64,000 bases of DNA from the NCBI GenBank assembly GCA_035578905.1, contig JAQJVL010002664.1, forward strand, positions 23,259 through 87,258. Direction: 5' to 3'. The stretch is from Stictocephala bisonia. Its lineage: Eukaryota; Arthropoda; Insecta; Hemiptera; Membracidae. The translations under genes were made by a program, and so were the position numbers. This document shows, piece after piece, positions 1 through 9,870 of this stretch (position 1 is the first letter of the stretch; every line of letters starts with the position of its first letter). The notes under the pieces are model-generated. The model searched no databases and was not told the DNA's origin. It was given only the letters and a program-made list of their open reading frames with translations.

Positions 1-188
1 TGGTATTGCAGCGACCCTTAGAAGAAGAAAAAACAGCTCCTTCAGCCTTCAAACTTACCATTAATATCATAAATAATGAAAATCCAATGTGCAACATCTC
101 TATGGAGAGAAATATTGCACAGGTATTAAGAGTAAGTAACTTATTGTTTGGTATGAATGTACAATAGCCCACAGTGGGGATTTTGAGG
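1..188 (+). pseudogene. Helitron helicase, upstream piece (broken)
   Basis: Plus-strand reading gives, across two frames, GIAAT, then TAPSAFKL, NENPMCN and a degraded WDECTIAH-like motif. These follow the order of a Pif1-type helicase domain in Helitron Rep/helicase proteins (Walker B DE followed by the EALDRTLQD segment). The piece enters from the left window edge, so the N-terminal Rep part is not visible. A frameshift near 20 and an in-frame stop near 165 show it is dead. It continues at 1867 after the hAT insertion: the codons for FEALD end in the left target duplication and RTLQD starts right after the right one. Confidence 0.75.
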
Positions 189-417
189 CTCTAGACCAGG
201 GGTCGGCAACTATTTTTGGGTGGGGTCCAGTCATATTTGAAAATAAGTTTGGGGAGGTCCAGGAAAAAAAACTAGGCGAATATTCTTATACGCCTCCATC
301 GAGTGAATCAAATTAACTCTCAAATCAATACTATTGATTATTGAATATATAAGTTTGAGTTTTGACTTAGATAAATAATATTAATGTTCATAGAAGAGTA
401 ACAACTGATGGACACAT

Positions 418-441
418 ACACACACACACACACACACACAC
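418..441. repeat. (CA)n microsatellite
   Basis: About 24 bases of pure CA repeat, between the hAT 5' region and the mariner-like fragment. On the minus strand it translates as alternating Val-Cys, which explains artefactual open frames there. Confidence 0.95.
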
Positions 442-665
442 CCGTTACAATTGATCCTGTACCTTCGGCGAACGCCATTAACCTGTGGGTAAGAAATTTT
501 GAAGAAACTGCTAGTGTTACCAAGAAACGAGGTGGTAGTGTAAGGACGGCTCGTACTCCTGAGAATGTTAATCGCGTGCGTGAGGCTATAACATGAAGTC
601 CACAAAAATCTGCAAAACGTCACAGTATAGAGCTCGGTCTTAGTGTCCAAATAAAAATATTCAAA
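441..665 (+). pseudogene. Mariner-like HTH (DUF4817-type) fragment
   Basis: The plus strand encodes NAINLWVRNFEETASV, then GGSVRTARTPENVNRVREAI, a stop (TGA at 594-596), and SPQKSAKRHSIELGLS followed by an IFKTL-like segment. This is the pattern of the N-terminal helix-turn-helix (DUF4817) of insect Tc1/mariner-like transposases: a WV.NFRET motif, R.VRTPENVERVR, then R.SARR and LG.S. No DDE catalytic region follows, so it is a short relic embedded in the hAT element. Confidence 0.6.
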
Positions 666-808
666 ACCTTGTAATATTTGATTGCAAAATTTAACTAAAA
701 ACCTAATATAACCTAAATAAGAAGATTTACTAGATTTACCTCTTTCAGAGTGTCACTAAGTTTCCCACATAGGGCTGCCAGGTGAATTATGCATTGCTAA
801 GATAGTTG

Positions 809-1560
809 TTACGCATTCTTTTCATTGATTCGCTTTGCAAGCCTCCTTTCTTTGCCGACCATAGCCCCCCAATCAGTTGGCAGAGACACCATTTTATCGT
901 AACTAATGTTTGATTTTGTCATCAAGTCATCAAAAGTCTGGAATAAATCTTCTTCACGAGTCTGGCCTTTAAATGGCAAGACTGCAAGGAATTTTTCTAT
1001 TAATATATTATTTTCAATATCATAAAACTTCAACAAAATAGACATTTGTTCGTCGTCAACAATATCATATGATTCACTGTGTTGTGGCGTAGCAAGACGT
1101 CTTTTGTAGAAGTTCTAGAAAACTCCTTTTATTGTCTCCGGCCAATATTTCAGTTCTTCTTGTATTGCTTTTAGCCGACGATGGAATATCTTGAAATGCG
1201 CCAACAACATCCTTGTTATTTTCAAAAAGTGTTGCGGCTACACCTAACATACATTCTTTTACTATCTCAGAGTCTGAAAATGGCTTCTGGTGTTTGTTGA
1301 GCGTCCAATATACATGCAAAGCTGCATCTGCAGATTTTCCTTGCTCGCTCATACTTCGAACTAGTATGGATGTGCTTTTTTTGTAAAAATCTAGATATTG
1401 CTTGAGACTTTCTTGGCGAGCTTCACTTCCCAGAGGACAATTTTGATGAAACTGTTCATCGGTCGTTTCACGCCTCTTTAAAGTCGTACTTTAAATAAGA
1501 GCGACAGTTTTATTGCATATTAAGCAAACTGGAACAGCGCCAGGTCTATCAGGAAGTGTA
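809..1560 (-). pseudogene. hAT transposase remnant (GTF2IRD2/ZBED5-like)
   Basis: Minus-strand fragments in order: a zinc-finger-like stretch CLICNKTVA near 1540-1510, then a block with SEQGKSADAALHVYW and KPFSDSEIVKECMLG (1352-1074), then FDDLMTKSNISYDKMVSLPTD and WGAMVGKERRLAKR (to 809). The last resembles the catalytic-domain segment TTDGAPAMVG of hAT transposases, here with the DG lost. There are stops between blocks (about 1490 and 1080), and the rest of the catalytic domain and the C-terminal dimerisation domain are missing. Not functional. Confidence 0.7.
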
Positions 1561-1866
1561 AAACAATATTGTTCAGTTCATTCAGTCAAAAAATGTATAT
1601 TTTCACTATCAACTTTAAGCTTTTTATGATCCATATCAATAAAAGTCAAAAATCAGGACCATCGCCTATAATTACTTAATATTTTATGTACAGTACTAAT
1701 GAGGCTGGCCAAACTAAGCGGCGGTGGTGTTTAGGAAAAGGCTTTTTAAATTATATTTATAATTTATGTGATTGAGATATTAAAACATTTTTGGCGGTCC
1801 AGTCTTTGACCTTCCGCGGTCCGGACATGGACCGTGGTCTGCCAGTTGCCGACCGCTGCTCTAGAC

Positions 1867-2835
1867 AGAACGCTGCAAGACATCTGTAACGACAGAAATG
1901 TGATGGGAAGTATAACAGGGCTTTGAGCAGAGAATTTAGACATACTGTACCAGTAGTACCCAGGGGAATATGTGCCGATGAGGTAAAAACATGTTTGAAG
2001 TCATTATACTTATGGCCATCAGTGAAGCTTCTTTCTTTAAGCATTAATTTGCAAGTCCACATTAGAGGCTGAGCAGGCAAGAATATTTTCAGACTTCCTC
2101 ATACGACTAGGGAATGGTGGTATAACAGAGGAAAGTAGAAAAATCAAATTGCCAGCTGGTGACTGATATTGAAACTTTGACTACAGCATTGTACCTAAAC
2201 ATTCAAAATATTTCAGTTAAAGACATGGCTTGGTTTAGAGAAAAGCAATTTTAAACACTAAAAATGAAACTACTTCAGAAATTAACAACATATTATTAGA
2301 AAGGCTTACAGAAAAAATGCATTACAAGTCAGTGGATTCAGTTGTAGAAATTGAAGATATTATGCTCTATGCAATTGAGTTACTTCATACTTCAAATCCT
2401 CCAGGCCTCCCAAACATGTTTCAAAGGCAGGTGCACCTATAATGCTGTTAATGAACCTTCAACCACCAAAATTATGTAACAGTACCAGACTTCAAGTCAC
2501 ATACCTTCATAAAGACCTAATAGAAGCCATTATCTGTACAGGCTAAGTTCGAGGGGAAATATGTTTTATCCCTCACATATCTCTGATCACATCTAAGAAT
2601 GTAAGGATATGCCGTTTCAGTTCAAACGACTCCAGTTCCCGGTTCGAGTCTGTTTTGCTATCACTATAAACAAATCACAGGGTCAAACTCTCAAGGTGGT
2701 TGGAGTAGACTTGAGCATGACTGCTTTTCACATGGCCAACTTTATGTTCCCTGTTTCAGAGTGAGCTCTCCTCAAAATCTAATAATAATACATCAGGAAG
2801 GCAATGCAGTCGTTTATAAAGAGGTTCTATAATTT
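1867..2835 (+). pseudogene. Helitron helicase, downstream piece (broken)
   Basis: Continues the helicase from 1-188. In order: RTLQDICNDRNVMGSI, PVVPRGICADEVKTC, LKSLYLWPSVKLLSLSINLQ, then PPGLPKHVSKAGAPIM and LQPPKLCNSTRLQVTYL, KDLIEAIICTG, FQFKRLQFPVR, TINKSQGQTLKVVGVDLS and VSSPQNLIIIHQEGNA. These are the C-terminal Pif1-helicase landmarks of Helitron proteins (GAPIMLLRN, NGTRL, INKAQGQ, VSS). The reading frame changes several times and has stops (for example near 2070 and 2190), so it is not functional. It ends at about 2835, about 340 bases before a candidate Helitron 3' terminus. Confidence 0.85.
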
Positions 2836-3145
2836 AAGTTTACATAGTGCATAAATTTACAAAAATATAACATGATAAAAAAATACTGTACTACTGTACT
2901 AGTAAATCTTCCTATCTACATATTGAAGAAGCTCTTGGTCGTCCTTCCATCCTAACGATAGCACATGGTGAAGAGGAAGGTCAGATTTAGATTGAAACAC
3001 TTTGAAATAATTCTTTAAATTATACATGTTGTAATGTAAACACCACTCATTGTAGTATTGTATGTAATGAACAAGGATATTTTGATTGATAGATGGGTGG
3101 ATTGGAAGGGGTATGAAGGAGACCATCAAAACAGTAGAATCAATT

Positions 3146-3180
3146 CTTTTACCGTAGTAAAGCACAGGTAACATGCTAGT
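3146..3180 (+). other. Candidate Helitron 3' terminus
   Basis: An imperfect hairpin (CTTTTAC/GTAAAG, 3146-3162) is followed 13 bases later by CTAG (3176-3179) and then T. Helitrons end in a short hairpin about 10-12 bases before CTRR and insert between A and T, so the layout fits. The hairpin is weak and AT-rich, and the call relies on its position downstream of the helicase. Confidence 0.4.
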
Positions 3181-4380
3181 CTGTGTATACAAAAAGCAAA
3201 GCCCTGGCTGACTCATTCAAATTCAAAACATCCTTTATTATGAGATAAACTGGGGAATTTAAAGCTGGTCTAATGTCTTTAGTAAGATAGGGTTGAATTT
3301 ATAAGTTTCTTGCTCAGCTGGATCCAAATCAATCTAGAAGTCACAATTTGGAAGGTGGATAAGCCCAATTTCAAATTTTAATTTCATTCCAAAGGGCCGA
3401 GGTAAGAGACATCTTGGAAGCCAGCTTGGTTAATTATTTAATTTGATTTTATGATAAAATAGAAAGATTGACGACCTGCAGAGACATCATTAATCCTGTT
3501 ACCTAATGTTGCTTATGTCTAAAATACAGCAACAGCGAATTTTGAAGGCTAGATTTTGTAACAGAATTTTAAATTCAAAAAGGCTAAAACCCCGGCATCC
3601 TTATGAAAACCCCTGTAATTAATATTGAAGATTTTAATTTAGAAATATCCCCATTTCTAGAAATATCCCCATTCTAGAAATATCCCTGGGTAGCATCATT
3701 GCCATATTGAGTTTAAGTTTTATTAATTACATGATTTTTGCCCTAATATCCTTCTTTTTGCCCTAATCACTCCTTTTGACTCCTAATATCCCTAACCATA
3801 ATAGTTCAGTGAGCCATTACCAATTTCTATAATCAAATAGAAAATATACTTATCCGGATATTCCGTTAGGCAATTGGTCCGTGTTCCAGACATCCTTCTT
3901 GTTCTCGAATTGAGAACAGACAGCATGGCCGTTTAACGAACCGTTTCGTTTCCACCATCCGTTGTATGCGCAAATAACTTGTGCGGTTGACTTAAGGTTT
4001 TGAATGCCAAGAGAAATGGTTGTGAGTAGTATAAAACAGGGATGTCTCACGCTCTGCACAATTCAGTTATAATGTACATATTACGATACATTGAATAGCG
4101 TCAGAAATGTTACAGGTAAACTACAACTATTAATTGCCCAAAAAAACTAATAAACATTTGATCCATCACTGGTGGTATGGAGGCTATTAATTATCTGTGT
4201 GAAACATAACATTTATTTATACATTATTTTTATTTTCAATTAGAAAGTAATTCAATATTCATTTACTAAAATAGAAAAACTAAATAAGAATATATTAAAT
4301 ACAAGAAACTTATTTAAAGTGAAAATATAAAGTTTAAATAGTTGTCCTTGTTACATCGAGCTAACAATAGAATAACAATA
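3181..4380. other. Intergenic; LINE-tail-like end, no supported gene
   Basis: Near 3214-3236 there is, on the minus strand, AATAAAGGATG followed by a TTTGAATTTGAAT run. This looks like a LINE 3' tail, but no convincing RT protein follows. Around 3645-3685 the motif TAGAAATATCCCCATT recurs three times in tandem. A 69-codon minus-strand open frame (3850-4059) contains CAYNGWWKRNG but has no ATG start and no recognisable family. The rest is AT-rich without visible features. Confidence 0.4.
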
Positions 4381-4382
4381 TA

Positions 4383-5676
4383 CAGTGTGGAAGAAAAGTT
4401 CCGGAATAGATTATTCATTTCTGAACAATTACAGATAAAGCAATAAAACTTGGTACATCAATACTGCACTTATTAATCTACTATTTTATGTAACTACCGG
4501 TTTTCTGTCATATCAGGGGGATGGCCCACAAAGAGTCAGAAGAAAATCTTAAATGAGAACATAGGTCAAGTAGTACATCAAATTAAAGGTCTATAGTATT
4601 AGAACATAAACCCACAAATCCGACCTCAAAAGATTTGTTTCTTAAAAATGACACTGTTTTAAAAAGATACAATGAAAGTCCTGTTTAAGTCGATTCATTG
4701 TTCTTTTCTTAGCTCAACTTAGAAAAGTTAAACTTTGTAAATGCCTACTGGACAAGAAATAGTTTTTTATGATAGTCGGTGACTCTTCACTTCCAATTGA
4801 TGATGGTCCACAAGGAGTTCGAGAAAATGTTTAAAGGGTTTGCCTAACACAGGTGAATACCTCAAACAGCGCTTAAAAAGATTGATCCAGTAAAAAAATG
4901 GCAGATGTTCAAAGATTTTCTTGATTGTAGTAAGACATTGCATTAGTAGCCACAATTAAAGTGCACTACTAAATCAGAGAAAAATTGATGCCATATGCAT
5001 TATGATTGTCATATAAATGTACATTATAAAGTTGGTCATGAATAGAAGTTAGCAATTCGAATATTTACTCTAAAAATATTTGGTAACCATCACTTATTTC
5101 CATTCATATCTTTGAACATCTGCCATTTTGGATCAACCTTTTTAAGGGATGTTTGTGGTACTCATCTGTGCTAGGAACCCCTTTAAAATGATGTTCATCT
5201 TGACCTATGCTACTTTTAATATTTTTGTCGAATTCCTTGTGGATCGTCATGAATTGAAAGTGAAGAGTCGCGAACTACCAAAAAACAATTTTTGAAGTCC
5301 AGTAGGCATTTGCAAAGTTTAACTTTCCCAACTTGAGCTAAGAAAAGAATAATAAACTGACTAAAACAGGACTTTCATTGCATCTTTTTAGAACTTTAAA
5401 CCAGCGTCATTTTTAAAAGTGTGAACCTTTTGAGGCCGGATTTGTGGGTTTATTTTCTACTACTATAGACCTTTAATTTAATGTACTACTTGACTTATGC
5501 TCTCATTTAAGATTTTCTTCTGACTCATTGCGGGCCATCCCCCTTATTTGACAGAAAAACTGTAGTTACATCAAAATATACATTAATAGGTGCAGTATTG
5601 ATGTGCTAAGTTTTATTGCTTCATCTGTAATCGTTCAGAAGTTAATAATATGTTCCGAGACTTTTCTTCCACACTG
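4383..5676. mobile_element. Palindromic Tc1/mariner-type MITE (foldback)
   Basis: The left end CAGTGTGGAAGAAAAGT and the right end (its inverted copy CTTTTCTTCCACACTG) are each bordered by TA (4381-4382 and 5677-5678), the target duplication of Tc1/mariner elements. The inverted similarity does not stop at the tips. The left half to about 4922 matches, in reverse complement, the right half from about 5105, including GGGGGATGGCCC, CCTTTAATTTAATG and AATGGCAGATGTTCAAAGAT. Only about 180 bases in the centre are unpaired. No transposase frame is present. Confidence 0.8.
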
Positions 5677-6079
5677 TATTATTTTAGTATGGAAAAAAGT
5701 ATTCTAAAATTAAAAAAGAATATTTAGATTAATAATACACAAAGAACAACTAAATTTGTGATCAGTCAGAGTGTTAAAAGTAAAAAAACAACTTTAATAT
5801 TTAACTTAATGAACTAAAACTAAACTGATATCTAATAAAATTATAAAGTGATTTTATGTTTTAAATCTGTTTCGCAAAACTCTTCCAAGGAGTAAGGAGC
5901 TAATTCAATCAAAAACTCTTTCAAGTTTTTCCTAAATTTTTCAACATTTTTCTCAAGCAAAAGGTTTCTGGGAATGTGATATAAGAGTTTTGTCCCAATA
6001 AATGTAGGTTTTTTTATCAAACTCTAAATTATGATATTCCACTTGACCTCATGACTTGTGTGTAACCTCATATATAAAT
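5677..6079. other. 3' flank of zinc-finger gene with one helix-less finger unit
   Basis: AT-rich. At about 6040-6100, just downstream of the zinc-finger stop codon, lies one unit of the sequence ACCTCATATATAAATTCACT followed by ACATTTAAATGG. This is a finger with its DNA-reading helix removed, and the same unit is amplified at 18.8-19.9 kb. Otherwise nothing recognised. Confidence 0.5.
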
Positions 6080-7621
6080 TCACTGAAAACATTTAAATGG
6101 TTCACCTTCAGTGTGTGTCATCATATGTGTTATCAAATTGGACTTTCGTGAAGTTGTATAAAAACACTGACTACATTTAAATGGCTTTTCTCCAGTGTGT
6201 GTCGTCATATGTGTTATCAAATTGGACTTTCGTGAAGTTGTATAAACACACTGACTACATTTAAATGGCTTTTCTCCAGTGTGTGTCGTCATATGTGTTA
6301 TCAAAGTGGACTTTCGTGAAGTTGTATAAACACACTGACTACATTTAAATGGCTTTTCTCCAGTGTGTGTCGTCATATGTGTTATCAAAGTGGACTTTCG
6401 TGAAGTTGTATAAACACACTGACTACATTTAAATGGCTTTTCTCCAGTGTGTGTCGTCATATGTGTTATCAAAGTGGACTTTCGTGAAGTTGTAAAAACA
6501 CACTGAGCACATTTAAATGGCTTCTCTCCAGTGTGTGTCCTCATATGTACTACCAATCTGGACTTCTTTGGAGTTGTATAAACACACTGAGCACATTTAA
6601 ATGGCTTCCCTCCAGTGTGTGTCCTCATATGTTCTACCAATCTGGACTTCTTAGCACTTGCATAAACGCACTGAGTACATTTAAATGGCTTCTCTCCTGT
6701 GTGTATTCTTATATGTATTTTTAAATTAGACTTTTCCGCAGTTCTAAAAACACACTGAGTACATTTAAATGGCTTTTCTCCAGTGTGTCTTCTTATGTGT
6801 CTTATCAAATAGGACTTGTGTGAAGTTGAATAAGGACAGTGAGTGCATTTAAATGACTTCTCTCCTGTGTGTGTCCTCATGTGTCGTTCTAAGGAGAACC
6901 AATGGGACGTTGTATAAACACATTGATTACATTTAAATGGCTTCTCCCCAGTGTGTGTCCTCATATGTACTACCAATCTGGACTTCTTTGGAGTTGTATA
7001 AAGACACTGAGCACATTTAAATGGCTTCTCTCCAGTGTGTGTACGCATATGTACCACTAGTTTGTCCTTCTGTGAAGATACATAATGACACCGAGTACAT
7101 TTAAATGGCTTCTCTCCAGTGTGTGTCCTCATATGTTCTACCAATCTGGACTTCTTAGCACTTGCATAAACACACTGAGTACATTTAAATGGCTTTTCTC
7201 CAGTGTGTGTTCTTATGTGTCTTATCAAATATGACTTGTGTGAAGTTGAATAAGGACAGTGAGTGCATTTAAATGACTTCTCTCCTGTGTGTGTCCTCAT
7301 GTGTCGTTCTAAGGAGAACCAATGGGACGTTGTATAAACACATTGATTACATTTAAATGGCTTCTCCCCAGTGTGTGTCCTCATATGTACTACTGATTTG
7401 TCCTTCTGTGAAGATGTATAAAGACACTGAGTACATTTAAATGGCTTTTCTACAGGTTGTGTCCTCATATGTGCTACTACGATACTCTCCTGTAAGGATT
7501 TATTAACACACTGAGTACATTGATATTGCTTATTTCCAGTATGCTTTGTCATATTGTACATAGTGATATTTGTTCCTTTTGAGTTTTCTGATGTTAGGAC
7601 AGTGTTCTCCAGACTGATTAC
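6080..7621 (-). CDS. C2H2 zinc-finger protein, 17-finger terminal exon
   Basis: One uninterrupted minus-strand frame with 17 tandem C2H2 fingers (C-x2-C-x12-H-x3-H) joined by TGEKPFKC linkers, plus a truncated FKC-x-Q end at the stop. Such proteins are nuclear DNA-binding factors; the target is unknown. I start the exon at 7621, where TTTGTTTAAG is followed by GTAATCAG: an AG acceptor with a pyrimidine-rich tract, and no ATG is nearby. Upstream exons are not visible, so any N-terminal effector domain is unknown. Fingers 3-5 and 8-11 share the HWFS, HKSY and AKKSR helix types, so a multi-finger block was duplicated. Fingers 13-16 are almost identical, including helix residues. The first finger has a degenerate linker (QPVEKP). 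Two paralogues lie at 19.9-20.3 and 54.3-55.9 kb. Confidence 0.85.
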   Translation of the reverse strand, partial: VISLENTVLTSENSKGTNITMYNMTKHTGNKQYQCTQCVNKSLQESIVVAHMRTQPVEKPFKCTQCLYTSSQKDKSVVHMRTHTGEKPFKCNQCVYTTSHWFSLERHMRTHTGEKSFKCTHCPYSTSHKSYLIRHIRTHTGEKPFKCTQCVYASAKKSRLVEHMRTHTGEKPFKCTRCHYVSSQKDKLVVHMRTHTGEKPFKCAQCLYTTPKKSRLVVHMRTHTGEKPFKCNQCVYTTSHWFSLERHMRTHTGEKSFKCTHCPYSTSHKSYLIRHIRRHTGEKPFKCTQCVFRTAEKSNLKIHIRIHTGEKPFKCTQCVYASAKKSRLVEHMRTHTGGKPFKCAQCVYTTPKKSRLVVHMRTHTGEKPFKCAQCVFTTSRKSTLITHMTTHTGEKPFKCSQCVYTTSRKSTLITHMTTHTGEKPFKCSQCVYTTSRKSTLITHMTTHTGEKPFKCSQCVYTTSRKSNLITHMTTHTGEKPFKCSQCFYTTSRKSNLITHMMTHTEGEPFKCFQ

Positions 7622-8039
7622 CTTAAACAAAATAATATACTTAGTATATAATAATAATAAAAATAAAAAAAAAACACTATGCTAACACATAAAATCTAGA
7701 AATAGCTTTTTAAATACATTCTTACATATGAGACGCTGACACAACTTTGTTGGTATTTTAAGGTGAATATGAATGGTTATATGAGTGTAGGATGAGTGTA
7801 GTCTGGTTACTAACTGAGTTCAACTGTTCCTCAGAAAGGGCAATTTATTAATAGCCCAACGGCAAGGCAACTAAGGGACCTACAGCTTTACGTGGAATCC
7901 GAACCACGTAGTGCTGGTCTGATTTTCAGCTAATTGACAAGCCTGATACACAGTTATCTCCCCCACACAACATGCGCACAATTATTACCACCCAACATGG
8001 ACACCCCAGACTTCTCTAGTAGCATAATACGTGTTAGTA
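7622..8039. other. Intron/intergenic DNA, nothing recognised
   Basis: Starts with an A-rich stretch behind the splice acceptor of the zinc-finger exon. About 7850-7930 is less AT-rich (CCTACAGCTTTACGTGGAAT) and reads like a dispersed repeat or SINE fragment, but I cannot assign it. No coding potential. Confidence 0.3.
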
Positions 8040-8748
8040 CATATACATCACAAGTAAACGCCACACAGCTCAATTATATTACAAAATAAGCACAAAATGC
8101 ACAAATATATGATAATACAAGTAAAAATGCACAAATATTATCATGATCGATTTCAGTGAACCACGCTCACCTTCCTCAGACCAGAGGGATTCACAAAAGA
8201 ATGGAAAATGATGTTCAACAACTTTTTCGCTAAATCGTTGTTGACAAAATTTTAACGACGCCATTGGATGGAATCGTCAAAATGGCAACTGCTGTGATAT
8301 TATTGGCTAATCCCTATTGGCTGTTACTTCTGTTCTTTTAATCGCTCAAAATACATTATTAAAAACTATTTCGGAATTAAAATTAACCTGTTCATTCATT
8401 AGTTTATCACGACCCTTACATTTTTCTTTAAAAGTAAATAACTCTTCCCAAGCATTCATAATCCTACCCTTCTTACAAACTTTTAGAATATCTACATTTT
8501 AATATATTTTATTCAAACTGTGGGTACAATTCAGAAGGTGTTTAGCTACATTAGATCTTTCAGATTTCTTATATTTAAAAGCAGACAGGGTTTTTGTATC
8601 TTTTGCTGAAATTTACAGTCTGACCTATATAAAACATATTACAATCATTACAGTTAATGCTATATAATCCTGAATTATTGAATGTATCTTCACTTTCAAT
8701 ATTTGGGTGTAAAATGTTGGACATAGTATTACAAATGTAACTACTATC
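8040..8748 (-). pseudogene. Penelope-like element, GIY-YIG end and 3'UTR
   Basis: The minus strand from 8748 gives NILHPNIESEDTFNNSGLYS, then INCNDCNMFYIGQT (the GIY-YIG core as in Penelope-like elements), a frameshift, then KKSERSNVAKHLLNCTHS, a stop, and VDILKVCKKGRIMNAWEELF with a C-terminal tail to about 8330. This is the endonuclease domain that follows the RT in Penelope-like elements. Behind it (8040-8210) is a 3' segment with GTCTGAGGAAGGTGAGCGTG and AATCGATCATGATAATATTT, which recurs on the plus strand at 45.06-45.2 kb. The RT part is absent, so this is a 5'-truncated dead copy. Confidence 0.75.
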
Positions 8749-9870
8749 TGGAGTTGCTCAAGTCTATAAGGAGTGAAGCAGCAGACAGCAAACAAACGAA
8801 CAAGGACAACTTTGCTTTTCCCGAAAAAAAACTATGGTCTCGGTGCAAGATTCAATTCAAGAATTGAAGACTAAACTTGCTTCCATTGAGGCGGAAAATA
8901 TGTGTAGTATAAAAACAACATTGTTTTACATAAACTAAGTATAGTACAAATATACAGAAATTAGTGATCACCACAATTTCTTTTTTAATTCACTAAAAAT
9001 ATGTTATACATACTACGTGGTTCAAATTACTTCTAAAATGTAGATGAATACCTGATTTATAAAATAAATGTACTTGTAAAATTGTTACCTCAGCGCCAGC
9101 TTGGAGTTTAAAGTAGAATGAAAATCACTGTTCATTGAACAATAAGTCTAGGCACGCGGCAGTGTTGCTACTAGTCAATGCTACTAGCCATAATAATAAC
9201 AAATATTACTATAATAAACATCAAATAAAAATAATAATATATCTTCAACACTTCCACAAACCACTAGTTGAGTAAGCTAATAATTTTTTAGTGTATTATA
9301 CAAAAGGTTTGGTTTGAACTAACTGCAGCGTAAACAAAGACTTTCTAATGATTGGCAATTCAGGAATAAAATCAACTGGCTTTGTATATTTTGTATAGCC
9401 ACCGCTTTGAAAATTAAAGTAAGTATTAAAGGAATTAATAAAAAAAAACGCTTTATTCCAGTTTAATTATAAAAAAAATACAAAATTACAAAAAAATGTC
9501 TCTTGCATAGACTATCGAGAGCTCCTCCAAGGCTCGTGTAATATTAATTACTAACTATGGTATTCTAAAGATATTTACAAGAAAAAAATATATATCTTAA
9601 TTATTTTGAATTATTTAATTCTAAAAAAGTAACTTTTACAATTATGAAGACGTTAAACTGTCATTACCAAAATATCTAGGCTAATTAAGAGCTAAATAAT
9701 TCTACATAAAATTAAAATAAATAATAAAATTAATTAATTTATTCAAAAAACCTAAAAGGATTGCGAACATTTAGATGTCTATGCTAATGAATTTACGTGT
9801 GAAAAAAATTGGTAATTTTTAAAAGTCAGTTAGGCAATCCGGTCTGTGCTTAACAATAATAATGAGAAAG
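8749..9870. other. AT-rich DNA; possible short ORF start
   Basis: At 8834 a plus-strand ATG opens a short coil-forming frame (MVSVQDSIQELKTKLASIEA, about 34 codons before a stop). It could be the start of a LINE ORF1 or nothing. From about 9430 to 9870 the sequence may be the 3' untranslated region of the minus-strand LINE L2 (see 12459-14230), but no motif proves it. Confidence 0.25.

Larger units (their letters stand above)
197..1858 (-). mobile_element. hAT (Buster-type) DNA transposon with 8-bp TSD
   Basis: The left end reads CAGGGGTCGGCAAC; the right end, reverse-complemented, reads CAGCGGTCGGCAAC (13 of 14 identical). The element is flanked by perfect direct repeats CTCTAGAC at 189-196 and 1859-1866. 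An 8-bp duplication with TA in the middle is what is described for Buster-group hAT elements, and the internal transposase remnant resembles the ZBED5/GTF2IRD2 type of that group. At about 1.66 kb it is too short for a full transposase gene, so it is an internally decayed copy. It sits inside the Helitron helicase and itself contains a CA microsatellite and a mariner-like fragment. Confidence 0.88.

Noticed and set aside
381..650. Minus-strand frames with a Val-Cys run
   Set aside because: Created by the CA microsatellite and the antisense of the mariner-like fragment.
2899..3216. 105-codon minus-strand frame behind the Helitron helicase
   Set aside because: No recognisable domain, overlaps the likely Helitron 3' end, and composition is like the noncoding flank.
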